Source: Bradyrhizobium sp. SRL28
GTDB taxonomy: Bacteria > Pseudomonadota > Alphaproteobacteria > Rhizobiales > Xanthobacteraceae
NCBI RefSeq assembly: GCF_018596315.1
Contig: NZ_JAHEAG010000035.1
Coordinates: 1 to 64,000, forward strand
DNA: 64,000 nt
Direction of reading: 5' to 3'
Shown here: in pieces, positions 41,831-50,470 of the stretch
How positions within the stretch are numbered: position 1 is the stretch's first letter
Layout of the letters: every line of letters begins with the position of its first letter
The notes under the pieces: generated by a model
Database searches by the model: none
What the model was told of the DNA's origin: nothing
Seen by the model: only the letters and a program-made list of their open reading frames with translations
Position numbers and translations under genes: made by a program

Positions 41831-43012
41831 ATGTTGAGCTGTAGCAAATGCTTGTTGCCGGAAACGGCGGAGGCGACCTCGTTCGACGATACCGGTTCCT
41901 GCAGCGTTTGCGCGCAGATCGAGGTTCGCGACACCCAGATCAATTGGGACGAGCGCCATGCCCAGATGATGGAACTGGTCGGTCAATACCGCGACAAGGG
42001 CCTTTACGACTGCATCGTGCCGTATTCGGGCGGCAAGGACAGTGTATTCCAGCTCTGGTACGTCGTGCGCAAGCTCGGCCTGAAGCCGCTGGTGGTGCGC
42101 TTCGACCACTGGTTCTACCGGCCGCTGATCGAAGAGAACAACACCAGCGTGTTCAAGCAGCTCGGCGTCGACGTCCTGAACTTCACGCCGAACTGGCACG
42201 TGGTGCGCGAATTGATGCTGGAGTCGTTGAAGCGTCGCGGCGACTTCTGCTGGCACTGCCACACCGGCATCTATGCCCACACGATGCAGATTGCGATCCG
42301 CTACGAAACGCCGCTTCTAATCTGGGGCGAGAGTCTCGCTGAATACCAGTCGTTCTATTCTTATGACGAGATGGAAGAGGTCGATGAGAAGCGCTTCAAC
42401 CGCGCCATGAATCTCGGCATCACCGCCGATGACATGTACGAATTCCTCGGCGGCCGCGTCGCCAAGCGCGACCTCTATCCGTTCGTTTATCCGCCGCGCA
42501 AGGAACTGATGCGGATCAAGTGCCGCTCGGTCTGTCTCGGCAGCTACATCAAGTGGGACACCAAGAAGCACGTCGAAATCATCAAGAGCGAGCTCGGCTG
42601 GAAAGGCCAGGAGGTCGAGGGCATTCCGCCGGAATACGACTATGAGAAGATCGAGTGCTTCTTCCAGGGCGTGCGCGACTACCTGAAATACATCAAGCGC
42701 GGCATGGGGCGGACCAACCATCTCGCCAATATCGACATCCGCAACAAGCGCATGACCCGCGAGCAGGGCGAGGCCCTGGTCCGCGAATTCGACGGCAAGC
42801 GGCCGCCGAGCCTCGATCTCTTCCTCGACTATCTGCAGCTATCCGAAGAGCAGTTCCTGGGTATTGCGATCAAGCACGAGGTCAGCCCGTGGCAGTTCTC
42901 GCCGAACACGGTGGAGCCGGGCCGCCGCATGCCTGACATGGGCAAGTGGAACAGCACTCACGTGCCCTGGCCGAACCATCCGGGTGTCGAGATCGGCGGC
43001 GGCAAGGAATAG
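41831..43012 (+). CDS. N-acetyl sugar amidotransferase (WbpG/PseA/PtmG family)
   Basis: Uses ATP and ammonia to turn an N-acetyl group on a sugar into an acetamidino group. The 393 residues contain two N-terminal CxxC pairs (C4/C7 and C24/C27), probably metal-binding, the PP-loop ATP site PYSGGKDS (66-71 for SGGKDS), a FCWHCHTG block and a WGESLAEYQSFYSYDE block, as in WbpG and PseA. It is followed directly by HisH- and HisF-like genes, which make and channel ammonia for it. Placement between ptmA and these genes suggests the substrate is the legionaminic acid precursor. The WlbABC sugar at 21745-24382 is the other candidate, as in Pseudomonas WbpG. Confidence 0.88.
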   Translation: MLSCSKCLLPETAEATSFDDTGSCSVCAQIEVRDTQINWDERHAQMMELVGQYRDKGLYDCIVPYSGGKDSVFQLWYVVRKLGLKPLVVRFDHWFYRPLIEENNTSVFKQLGVDVLNFTPNWHVVRELMLESLKRRGDFCWHCHTGIYAHTMQIAIRYETPLLIWGESLAEYQSFYSYDEMEEVDEKRFNRAMNLGITADDMYEFLGGRVAKRDLYPFVYPPRKELMRIKCRSVCLGSYIKWDTKKHVEIIKSELGWKGQEVEGIPPEYDYEKIECFFQGVRDYLKYIKRGMGRTNHLANIDIRNKRMTREQGEALVREFDGKRPPSLDLFLDYLQLSEEQFLGIAIKHEVSPWQFSPNTVEPGRRMPDMGKWNSTHVPWPNHPGVEIGGGKE

Positions 43013-43065
43013 TCGAGGATTGATCGCGGGCGCTTGTGGAACAGTGCTAGGGGGAGCGGGGGGCG

Positions 43066-43704
43066 ATGTCAGGCGTTGCGATCGTCGATTACGGCATCAA
43101 CAATGTGCGGTCGGTGCGCAACGCCGTCGAATATTGCGGCTTTGAGCCGGTCGTGACTCATGATGCCGGCGCGATCGCGGACGCCTCGCACGTAATTCTG
43201 CCCGGCGTCGGTGCGTTCGGCGACGCCATGACCAATATTCGTGCACGGGGCATCGATGAGCTCCTGGAGCGCCATGTCCGAGAGAAGGGCAAGCCGTTCC
43301 TCGCCGTGTGCCTGGGCATGCAGCTCCTCGCCAAAACCTCCGAGGAGCATGCCGATGACGGTGTGCTCCACAGCGGACTCGGCTGGTTCGATGCCGACGT
43401 CCTGCGCCTGATGCCGAACGATCCCGCGTTGAAGATCCCGCATATGGGCTGGAACATGGTGGCGAAGGAGCGCAGCCATCCGATCCTCGACCATATCCGC
43501 GAGGGCAATCTGGCCTTCTATTTCGTGCACAGCTTTGCCATGCGCTGCAACGCGCCGGAGGACGTGGTCGGCCATGCCCAATATGGCCAGCAGGTGACCG
43601 CGATCATCGCGCGAGATAACATCGTCGCCACTCAGTTCCACCCCGAGAAAAGCCAGGACAGCGGGATCGAACTGATGAGCAATTTCCTGCGCTGGAATCC
43701 TTGA
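43066..43704 (+). CDS. hisH: HisH-like glutaminase subunit for the amidotransferase
   Basis: Releases ammonia from glutamine for the partner synthase. The 212 residues carry the class I glutaminase triad: the nucleophile in FLAVCLGMQLLA (Cys about 84) and the His-x-Glu pair in TQFHPEKSQDSG. The start GVAIVDYGINNVRSVRNAVE is the usual HisH opening. A strong ribosome site (GGGGGAGCGGGG) precedes the ATG. Its place between the WbpG-like and HisF-like genes makes it a HisH2/WbpH-type protein devoted to acetamidino transfer, not the histidine pathway enzyme. No other histidine genes are in the window. Confidence 0.88.
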   Translation: MSGVAIVDYGINNVRSVRNAVEYCGFEPVVTHDAGAIADASHVILPGVGAFGDAMTNIRARGIDELLERHVREKGKPFLAVCLGMQLLAKTSEEHADDGVLHSGLGWFDADVLRLMPNDPALKIPHMGWNMVAKERSHPILDHIREGNLAFYFVHSFAMRCNAPEDVVGHAQYGQQVTAIIARDNIVATQFHPEKSQDSGIELMSNFLRWNP

Positions 43705-43717
43705 AAACAAGCCCGCG

Positions 43718-44494
43718 ATGCTGAAGAAGCGCCTGATCCCGAAATTCCTGCTGCGTGACGGCCGGCTCGTCAAATATGTTCGCTTCTTCGAGAACGAGCG
43801 TGCCGCCGGCAATCCGGTGACGACGGCGAAGGTCTATAACGACTATGGCGTCGACGAATTGATCGTGCTCGACATCGTGCCGAGCGAGGCCTCGCGTCAC
43901 CGCGTGGTCGAGATCATCGAGCGGATGTCGGAAGAGATCTTCATGCCGTTCACGGTCGGCGGTGGGGTCAAGACGCTCGATGACGTCAACGCGCTGCTTC
44001 GCGCCGGCGCCGACAAGGTCTCGGTGAACTCGGAAGCGGTCCGGCGGCCGGAATTTTTGCGCGAGGCCGCGCGCACCTTCGGCGACCAGTGCATGACGGT
44101 GTCGATCGACTACAAGAAGATCAGCCCCAACCACGCCAGCGTCTTCATCGACGGCGGCCGTGAGCACGTAGCCCTCGATCCCATCGAATGGGCGCGGCGC
44201 TGCGAGGACCTTCATTGCGGCGAGGTGCTGCTCGGCTCCATCGACCGGGACGGCACCATGAGCGGTTATGACCTCGAAATGATCCACAGGGCTGCAAACG
44301 TGCTGAGCGTGCCCTTGATCGTCTCCGGCGGCTGCGGCTCACTGCAGCATGCGATCGATGCGCTGGAGGCCGGCGCGTCCGCCGTGGCGATCTCTTCGAT
44401 GTTCCTGTTCACCGATCATAGCCCGATCAAGCTGCGCAGCCATCTCTTCTCGCGCGGCCTCGAGGTGCGGGCGAGCTCCAGCAGCAGGAACTAG
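43718..44494 (+). CDS. hisF: HisF-like ammonia-channelling subunit (WbpI/HisF2 type)
   Basis: A 258-residue TIM barrel of the HisF family that should pass ammonia from the HisH-like subunit to the sugar amidotransferase. The start reads LIPKFLLRDGRLVK where true HisF has a catalytic aspartate (Asp11 in the Thermotoga numbering); here that position is Leu11. The second catalytic Asp is kept (VSIDYKK). Loss of Asp11 is also found in the HisF2 proteins of acetamidino-sugar clusters, so this copy should not work in histidine synthesis. FTVGGGVKTLDDV and IVSGGCGS phosphate loops are present. The gene starts 13 bases after hisH. Confidence 0.87.
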   Translation: MLKKRLIPKFLLRDGRLVKYVRFFENERAAGNPVTTAKVYNDYGVDELIVLDIVPSEASRHRVVEIIERMSEEIFMPFTVGGGVKTLDDVNALLRAGADKVSVNSEAVRRPEFLREAARTFGDQCMTVSIDYKKISPNHASVFIDGGREHVALDPIEWARRCEDLHCGEVLLGSIDRDGTMSGYDLEMIHRAANVLSVPLIVSGGCGSLQHAIDALEAGASAVAISSMFLFTDHSPIKLRSHLFSRGLEVRASSSSRN

Positions 44495-44498
44495 CATC

Positions 44499-45164
44499 GT
44501 GCAGCTCTCGTTTCAGCGCAATGACCTCGCCGCGTATGTGCGAAAGCAGTTCGAGAATTTGTTCCCGGATGGCGCCGATCTCGGCGATCTGCCGAAATTC
44601 GTGGATCTTTCGCTCGGGCGGATCGAGCACTGCTTCTCGCGCGTCAGGCTCAAGGGCTTCTTTGCCAATGGCGAGGCGCGGTTCTCGCATTGGCACTCCG
44701 ACCAGTACGCGATCTTCCTCTACTACCTCGCAAACACCGCGTTTCGCGAGCGGCCGGGCCATCCTGTTGCCGACAAGGCCTACGCGCTCAACAAAGCCTT
44801 GCACGCGCTGGACGCCTTCTACGAGGTGGAGCTGCCCGACGTATTTGCGGTCCAGCATCCGGTCGGTACCGTGCTCGGCCGCGCCAGCTATTCGGACTAT
44901 TTCATCTGCTATCACAACTGCACGGTCGGCGCGAATCTCGAGAACGACTATCCCTCGTTCGGCCGTGGCATCGTGATGTATGGCGGCAGCCGCGTGATTG
45001 GCAAGACCGCCGTCGGCGACAACACCTTCGTGTCGACCGGCGCGATCATCATCGATGGCGGCGCGCTCGCCGCCGACAGCGTGCTGCACGGCATCTATCC
45101 GAAGGCCGCTCGCTCGCCGACGTCGCGCAACGTGAGGCGCGAAATTTTCGGCCTGGATGCCTGA
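44499..45164 (+). CDS. CysE-like hexapeptide acetyltransferase
   Basis: A 221-residue protein with a helical N-terminal half and a C-terminal left-handed beta-helix like serine acetyltransferases: QHPVGTVLGRASYSDYFICY, NCTVGANLENDYPSFGRGIVMYGG, SRVIGKTAVGDNTFVSTGAIIIDG. The GTG start at 44499 has AGGAA eight bases upstream, four bases past the hisF stop; the frame is open further into hisF. It is not likely to make O-acetylserine. In this operon it may N- or O-acetylate the nonulosonic acid precursor, competing with the gene at 39307 for the LegH role. Its stop abuts the stop of the next, opposite-strand gene with no gap. Confidence 0.75.
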   Translation: MQLSFQRNDLAAYVRKQFENLFPDGADLGDLPKFVDLSLGRIEHCFSRVRLKGFFANGEARFSHWHSDQYAIFLYYLANTAFRERPGHPVADKAYALNKALHALDAFYEVELPDVFAVQHPVGTVLGRASYSDYFICYHNCTVGANLENDYPSFGRGIVMYGGSRVIGKTAVGDNTFVSTGAIIIDGGALAADSVLHGIYPKAARSPTSRNVRREIFGLDA

Positions 45165-46478
45165 TCAGGTCAGCCGCTTGAACCCGGAATGGGCGACCGG
45201 GCCGCGCAGCAATTGTTTGACGGCCTTCTGGTCCACTGCGATGCGCAGCTCACGGAACACCTCGTTCACGGTTTCCAGATAGCGATCCACATGGGCGTCG
45301 GTATGCGCCCACATCGCATAGAACGAGCCGGTGGCCAGGATGCCGCGGTCGAGCATCATCTGCGTGAAGAGGGTGCGCACCTCCTGCGCGTCAGGCAGAT
45401 CGAAGGCGAAATGCCCGAGCGGCGAGATGCCGGAGACGTGCACCGGCAGGCCGGTTGCCTGCGCAACCTCGGTCCAGCCCTTCTGGATGCGGGTGCCGAT
45501 GCGCATCAGATGCCTGGCGACATTCTGCTCGCGATGCTTGCGCAGGGTGGCAAGTGCTGCAACCGGACCGACGCGCTCGGTCCACGCGGTGGAGCTGACA
45601 AAGGTCTCCTGCGCCGCGTCCATCACCGAGGCGCGGCCGACGATCGCCGCCATCGGAAACCCGTTGGCGATGGCCTTCGCGAACACCGCGATATCGGGGT
45701 CGACGCCATAGGCGAGGTGGGCGCCGCCCGAATTGATGCGTAAGCCCGACGTTACCTCATCGAAGATCAACACCGCGCCACAGCGGTCAGCGAGTGCGCG
45801 GATACCCTTGATGAAGGCAGGTTCGGGCTCGCTGGAGCGCACAGGCTCCATCACGATCGCTGCGAGCCGCTCGGCGTGGGTGGCAACGATCGCCTCGATC
45901 TCGTCGAGCTTGTTGAAATGGAACGGATGCATCAACCCGGCGAGGCCGCGTGGCACGCCCTTGGTATCGAGGCCCGGCAGCAGGTGGCCGTCGAGCGCGG
46001 TGGTCTCGCCGAGATTGGCACTGAGATACCAATCGTGCCAGCCGTGATAACCGCAGAACGCCACCATGTCGCGGCCGGTGGCCGCGCGCGCGATGCGGAT
46101 CGCGATCGCCATCGCTTCGCCGCCGGCGCGGCCGAAGCGGACCATGTCCGCCCAGGGATGCAGCTCGACCAGGAGTTCCGCGAGCTCGATATCCTCGGCG
46201 CAATTCAGCGTCGACATCGAGCCCATGTCGATCGCGGTCTTCACCGCGGCGTCGACGTCGGGATCGGCAAAGCCCAGGATGGTGGCGCCGATGCCGCAAT
46301 AGCTCATGTCGAGGTAGGTCTTGCCGTCGAGGTCGACGACTTCGGCGCCCTTGGCCGACTTGAAGTAGGTCGGCCACTGTCCGGGCAGGAACATCTCGGG
46401 CCGTTTGGAGAGCAATTGCGTTCCGCCGGGCATGACCTTGCGCGCGCGCCGGTAAAGCGTTTGGCCAGTGCTCGACAT
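45165..46478 (-). CDS. Class III aminotransferase (glutamate-1-semialdehyde aminomutase-like)
   Basis: A 437-residue PLP enzyme: the MPGGTQLLSKRPEMFLPGQW opening, VVDLDGKTYLDMSYCGIGA, GRAGGEAMAIAIRIAR, FCGYHGWHDW, IFDEVTSGLR and AVFAKAIANGFPM with Lys268. The ATG at 46478 has GGAG upstream. It is probably not HemL, because that gene usually stands apart. Proteins of this kind recur in surface-glycan clusters, where they may aminate a sugar or another small component, so an amino-substituent role is likely. It sits tail to tail with the leg operon and downstream of a GT4 gene on the same strand (174 bases apart). Confidence 0.82.
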   Translation of the reverse strand: MSSTGQTLYRRARKVMPGGTQLLSKRPEMFLPGQWPTYFKSAKGAEVVDLDGKTYLDMSYCGIGATILGFADPDVDAAVKTAIDMGSMSTLNCAEDIELAELLVELHPWADMVRFGRAGGEAMAIAIRIARAATGRDMVAFCGYHGWHDWYLSANLGETTALDGHLLPGLDTKGVPRGLAGLMHPFHFNKLDEIEAIVATHAERLAAIVMEPVRSSEPEPAFIKGIRALADRCGAVLIFDEVTSGLRINSGGAHLAYGVDPDIAVFAKAIANGFPMAAIVGRASVMDAAQETFVSSTAWTERVGPVAALATLRKHREQNVARHLMRIGTRIQKGWTEVAQATGLPVHVSGISPLGHFAFDLPDAQEVRTLFTQMMLDRGILATGSFYAMWAHTDAHVDRYLETVNEVFRELRIAVDQKAVKQLLRGPVAHSGFKRLT

Positions 46479-46652
46479 CGCATTTTTCTCCTGCAGGGAA
46501 AGCAGGCGGTGGATACCCCAAGCCCCCCGGTCAGGCAAGGTGCCGTGTCCGGCCTCCGCTCGCAATCGAATTGTACAAGCGCGTTCGCCACGGCACCGCC
46601 TGTCTTGACGAGGTGACGCGCAGCCACAGAGAGTTCTGCCGCCAAGGCGTCG

Positions 46653-47888
46653 TCAGGTCGTTGGACCGTTTCCGCGGTCGATCCTTGCCTGCCTGACGTC
46701 GTTGACAACGCGGCGATAAAGGGCAAGCGCAGCTTCTGCGCGGTATTTGTAAGCAACGCTGGCCGCTCGCATCCCTTTCTCGGTCGTCGCCTGACGATCC
46801 CGTGCAGCCTCCTGGATGGCCCGGGCAAGCTCGACCGGGTCCTCGGGCGGCACGACCCATCCGATGGCCTGCTCACCGAGCACCAGAGCTCCTTCGGAAT
46901 TTGCCTCTGACGCGACAACGACCGGCCGGCCGACAGCCAGGAGATTGTAGAGGCGGCTCGGAATCGACACGCCGGCGACATTCCGGCGATAGGGTATGAT
47001 CCAAAGATCCGCTGCGGACAGGAACTCAATGAGCTCATCCTCGGGGACCGGGCTCAGAATCGTGACGTTGGTGAGCTTTTCCCGTGCGAACAGGTCATTC
47101 AATTCCTTCCAGCCAACGCCCCATCCGGACAGGATGAAATGAATGTCGCGCTCTGACTGCAGAAGTCTTGCCGCTTCAAACACCGTTGCAGGAGAATGGG
47201 TGAAGCCGAGATTACCAGATAGTCCGACGATGAATTTGGAAGCATCCGGAGCGCGGAAACGGCTGGATGGCTCGATCTCCCGATATCCGATGGGGATCAG
47301 GGGCCAATTGGGGATGACGTGAAGCGTTTCTGGTTTGACGCCTGGATACTTCAGGATCAGGGGCGGCACGTCCCGTCCGATGACGACGATGGCGTCCAGG
47401 CTTCGAAACAGGAGCGTGTTGGCGAAGCGGATGAGCCGAGCCGCAAAGGACTTGGGTTGGATCAGGCCGGCCGCTTCGAGCGCTTCGGGATAGAGATCGT
47501 AGATGAGGAGCAGCGTCGTCGCGCGTCGCAGTTTCGCCGCCAGAAGCACAGTGTAAGGCAACGTGAAAGGAGACGTTACGCAGAAGACGACGTCGCTGGA
47601 TGTGGCTCGTCTCAAGACCGAGAAGAACATCCGCGCGGCCAGCAGGCAAACCGCCGCCGCGCGTTGCACGAGCGCGGACTTGCGCGGGTTCCAGTTTCTG
47701 ATTTCGACAACGACCGGATTGCTGCGCGGGTCCGCGCTGAGCGAATCGGCGTTGGGCGTGGCGGAAATAACGACAACCTGGTTATCCGCCGCAAGTGTAT
47801 CGGCGATCATGCCCAGATACACCGCCGTCGTGCTCGTATCCGGAGGATAGAACTGAGTAGCGAGGATCAGCCTTGGAGAATTGTGCAT
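46653..47888 (-). CDS. GT4-family glycosyltransferase (WbuB-like)
   Basis: A 411-residue GT-B glycosyltransferase. The N-terminal domain has LILATQFYPPDTSTTAVYLG and a VFCVTSPFTLPYTVLLAAKL block. The C-terminal domain has KFIVGLSGNLGFTHSPATVF, FILSGWGVGWKELNDL, ILSPVPEDELIEFLSAADLWIIPY and the donor-site IPSRLYNLLAVGRPVVVASE. It resembles WbuB/WbwH-type transferases that use UDP-N-acetyl amino sugars. It probably adds an internal residue of the repeat unit on the cytoplasmic face. Upstream, 47889-48181 carries no recognisable gene and should hold its promoter. Confidence 0.88.
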   Translation of the reverse strand: MHNSPRLILATQFYPPDTSTTAVYLGMIADTLAADNQVVVISATPNADSLSADPRSNPVVVEIRNWNPRKSALVQRAAAVCLLAARMFFSVLRRATSSDVVFCVTSPFTLPYTVLLAAKLRRATTLLLIYDLYPEALEAAGLIQPKSFAARLIRFANTLLFRSLDAIVVIGRDVPPLILKYPGVKPETLHVIPNWPLIPIGYREIEPSSRFRAPDASKFIVGLSGNLGFTHSPATVFEAARLLQSERDIHFILSGWGVGWKELNDLFAREKLTNVTILSPVPEDELIEFLSAADLWIIPYRRNVAGVSIPSRLYNLLAVGRPVVVASEANSEGALVLGEQAIGWVVPPEDPVELARAIQEAARDRQATTEKGMRAASVAYKYRAEAALALYRRVVNDVRQARIDRGNGPTT

Positions 47889-48181
47889 GTGTGAGGGCTG
47901 TCTGAAATGTGGAGCTCTGATAGTCGATCTGTCGACCGTTCCGTCGGTATGCTAGCCTGCTCAAAGAATTTCGGAAGCTCGACATAGCATAGGCGCGCAC
48001 CGCGAAAGCTAGCTATTATTGGCTGCGCAGTACCGTCGCCGAATTGAAGCCATACCCGTTGGACAAATTCAGTTCAAGAAATTCGTCACGACATTCGCTC
48101 AAATGCGCCTAGTCAACCAGCATTGCCAAGGCTTGGTCATCTCTGACAGCATGAGAAACTGACCATGCAAGCCCAATCGCT

Positions 48182-48403
48182 TCAACTGTAATCTGTGCCA
48201 CTCAAGCACCCATTCTGGTCATTCAACGAGTGAAACATCGCGACACGGAAGCTATTCACGCGAAGCTGGACGAGCTCCTTGAGGTCAACGGCGATGCCAA
48301 GAATGAATTCATGAGCATCGACGCAGAGGAGGTCGAGCGCGAAAGTCCGAACCTCCTGGCAAGGCACAGGCTCGCCAGCGGAACCGCCGGGCCTGTCAGT
48401 TAG
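48182..48403 (+). pseudogene. C-terminal remnant of a low-affinity iron permease
   Basis: The frame ending at TAG (48401-48403) reads through ILVIQRVKHRDTEAIHAKLD, ELLEVNGDAKNEFM and a short acidic end. This matches the C-terminal helix and cytosolic tail of low-affinity iron permease family proteins (pattern FLIQNxxNRDTxAIxxKLDEL...AxNEFM). No start codon or membrane part is recognisable upstream, so only the last third survives. A GTG at 48230 opens the frame, but no ribosome site supports expression. It suggests that an ordinary chromosomal gene was cut when the island's right part was inserted or rearranged. Confidence 0.65.
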
Positions 48404-48413
48404 AAAAGCAATA

Positions 48414-48854
48414 CTACGGCTTGTGCGTCGGCCTGGTTGTCTGGTCCGGCATGACGACGCGGTATGAACGGCCATTCGTCATCGGGTCACTGTTGTCGCT
48501 CGACGAAAAGACGAAACCCTGGCCTCGCCAATGTGAGAAACGGCCCATTCCAAGCTTCATAATGTCAGCGTGTGAGCTGTGAGGTGGGCCGAGGGGCTTG
48601 TCGTCTTCGTACATCATTACGGACGAGCGCTCGTTATCGTCCTCGGAATCCGCTTCGCCCAATCGCGCGCCTTTGGGAACCCAGGTATGTGCGACCACAG
48701 CATGGCGCGAGTCTCCCAATCGCTCGAAGCTTTGAAGGATAACACTCACGTTTCCTGAGAGGTGATAGGAATACTTGAAATAAGAGGCGAGCACGAAATA
48801 ACCGATGATGCCGGCTATCGCTAATGCCCATTTCAGTTTTCGACTCACTTGCAT
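48414..48854 (-). CDS. Small signal-anchored protein of an LGPxHSxHxDI family
   Basis: A 146-residue protein with one N-terminal hydrophobic segment (about 8-28, WALAIAGIIGYFVLASYF), which predicts a periplasmic or anchored protein. The C-terminal half carries a distinct module: ERSSVMMYEDDKPLGPPHSS, HADIMKLGMGRFSHW, FVFSSSDNSDPMTNGRSYRV. I recognise this module as one that recurs in alphaproteobacteria, sometimes as an added domain of glycan-related proteins, but I know no function for it. A decayed second copy lies at 50799-51030. Nothing next to it on its strand suggests an operon. Confidence 0.65.
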   Translation of the reverse strand: MQVSRKLKWALAIAGIIGYFVLASYFKYSYHLSGNVSVILQSFERLGDSRHAVVAHTWVPKGARLGEADSEDDNERSSVMMYEDDKPLGPPHSSHADIMKLGMGRFSHWRGQGFVFSSSDNSDPMTNGRSYRVVMPDQTTRPTHKP

Positions 48855-49153
48855 GGCGATGGTCCATTGTGAAGCCTTACGCAGCTATCACAAGTAGAAT
48901 GGATTTTCTGTCACTTGGCCGACATGGACGGAGGGCCCGTGAACGGTGGGCTTTTCGGCAAGTCGTGGGGAGAACGAAATCATATTCGCAAACGCATCAA
49001 ATACCCCGAAATAAGTAGTAGGCGAGGGGATCGTCACCCGGGTTCGATGAGACCCCATCGCTGCATAGCCATATTCTCCAGCGCTGCTTCCGCAGTCTGG
49101 TAGTGGGGAGCAAGCGCTTGCGAACAGATTCCCGCGCTCGGTGGTCAGCGCAC
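48855..49153. other. Intergenic region without a recognisable gene
   Basis: About 300 bases between the small anchored protein and the ligase-like gene. Open frames on both strands here lack motifs and are not called. No repeat or terminator hairpin is evident. Confidence 0.45.
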
Positions 49154-50470
49154 TCACTGCGCCGCTGGTGCGGCGGAGGGCCGGGAGTTCATGGTCCATG
49201 GGCGGATGGCTGCGCTCGTACTTTCTCTGGAGACAATTGCGCCAGCGACTCCCACGCCCAATACGTACAGCCATCCTGCATGGAAGTCGAACAGATGTGA
49301 GTTAACGAGACTGCTCAGAAAATTCTGGGCCACGACAGACAAGCCGATCCACTCGATCAAGCCGCGCCCGCGAAACAAAAACAGATGAGCGCCCCACATC
49401 GAGAATAGAATGATGCAGCCAAATAATCCCCATTGAATAGCAACATACAGTGTCTGATTGTGCGGATTGCGGATCTTGTCAGCCCAGGGGCCGCTTTTGC
49501 CCTCTGCAAGTCTATCGAATAATTCTTTGGTCGATCCCGTGCCGTGTCCGAGGATTGGGCTCGTTGCGATGAACTCCGCCGACTTACTCCAGTAAAGTAA
49601 CCTCTGACCCGTTGAAGTGGCGATATCCGATTGATCATTCTGTTTGAGTTCGACAACGGTCTGCAGAAGGCGAGCGCGCAAGTATGGGGATGTGAACGCG
49701 GTTAACGCGACCACACCAACAACGATAACAAGGAATTTCAGCGCGGCCTGGCGGCTCAAATATCTGACCGCAAAGACCGCTGCCAGGAACGGTAAATAAA
49801 GAAATGCCGTTCGCGCAAGCGCGATAAAGGCCAGGTTGGCGACAAATCCGGTTAACAGAGCGGCGGACCCGAACGCCAGCAGAGTTCGCCGTTTTTCAAA
49901 GAGCGCTAACAGGAGTGGAGCAAGCGCACAGACGCAGAGCGCAAACGCTTGCGTTTGGTCGATGCTGTTTCTGACCGGAACGCCAGCCTCGTTTCCTGAA
50001 ATTCGCCAGCTCGGCGCAAAGTAAACGATCCAGGAAAGCCCCATCAAAATTGTGCATGAGGCAAGAAAAGCGATAAAGACCCAGTGGGCGCGATGCGAGC
50101 GCTCGAAATGATACAGGAGCAAAGGGATAACCGCGAGCTTGGCTACCGGTGCAAGGCCCTGCAGTCGCACCTCCCACGTATCATCGGCCCAGAACAAACC
50201 CAGCAGAGCGAGCGCAACAAGCGCCAGAGGCAGATAGCTAGCTGGTCGTTTAAGCGAACGCCAGAATGGTCGCCAGTCGATCGTTGGAAGTAGACAGATA
50301 AGCCAAACGACCACGAACACACTGACAGCCGTCGTTGACCATGGAAGAGCGGCCGCCGTAAGGGCTGGATAAAGGTCCACGCATAGCAGCCAAAACCAAG
50401 AACGCGGCCACAACGCCACACGCCGCAGGATCGTCTCTGATCGCCGAACTGCCGATACCGAATCTGACAT
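49154..50470 (-). CDS. O-antigen ligase / Wzy-C family membrane protein (WaaL-like)
   Basis: A 438-residue membrane protein with about 12 hydrophobic segments and one large periplasmic loop (about 265-335). In the loop lies GHGTGSTKELFDRLAEGKSG followed by RNPHNQTLYVAIQWGLFG, the H-N-x-x-L-x-x-x-x-x-G signature of O-antigen ligases. These join finished O-antigen to lipid A-core in the periplasm; a capsule or protein-O-glycan ligase is also possible because Wzy and WaaL share the motif. The ATG at 50470 is preferred over a TTG four codons upstream. No strong ribosome site is visible. The DNA is AT-richer than the leg genes by eye. Confidence 0.82.
   Translation of the reverse strand: MSDSVSAVRRSETILRRVALWPRSWFWLLCVDLYPALTAAALPWSTTAVSVFVVVWLICLLPTIDWRPFWRSLKRPASYLPLALVALALLGLFWADDTWEVRLQGLAPVAKLAVIPLLLYHFERSHRAHWVFIAFLASCTILMGLSWIVYFAPSWRISGNEAGVPVRNSIDQTQAFALCVCALAPLLLALFEKRRTLLAFGSAALLTGFVANLAFIALARTAFLYLPFLAAVFAVRYLSRQAALKFLVIVVGVVALTAFTSPYLRARLLQTVVELKQNDQSDIATSTGQRLLYWSKSAEFIATSPILGHGTGSTKELFDRLAEGKSGPWADKIRNPHNQTLYVAIQWGLFGCIILFSMWGAHLFLFRGRGLIEWIGLSVVAQNFLSSLVNSHLFDFHAGWLYVLGVGVAGAIVSRESTSAAIRPWTMNSRPSAAPAAQ

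Noticed and set aside
43066..44494. Histidine biosynthesis operon (hisH-hisF)
   Set aside because: No other his genes are present, the HisF copy lacks the first catalytic Asp, and a WbpG/PseA-like amidotransferase stands directly upstream.
45165..46478. HemL (porphyrin synthesis) annotation
   Set aside because: The protein is related to HemL, but its place between a glycosyltransferase and the leg operon argues for a glycan-linked class III aminotransferase.
48888..49274. 128-codon open frame on the - strand
   Set aside because: It overlaps the end of the ligase-like gene in another frame and has no similarity I can see.
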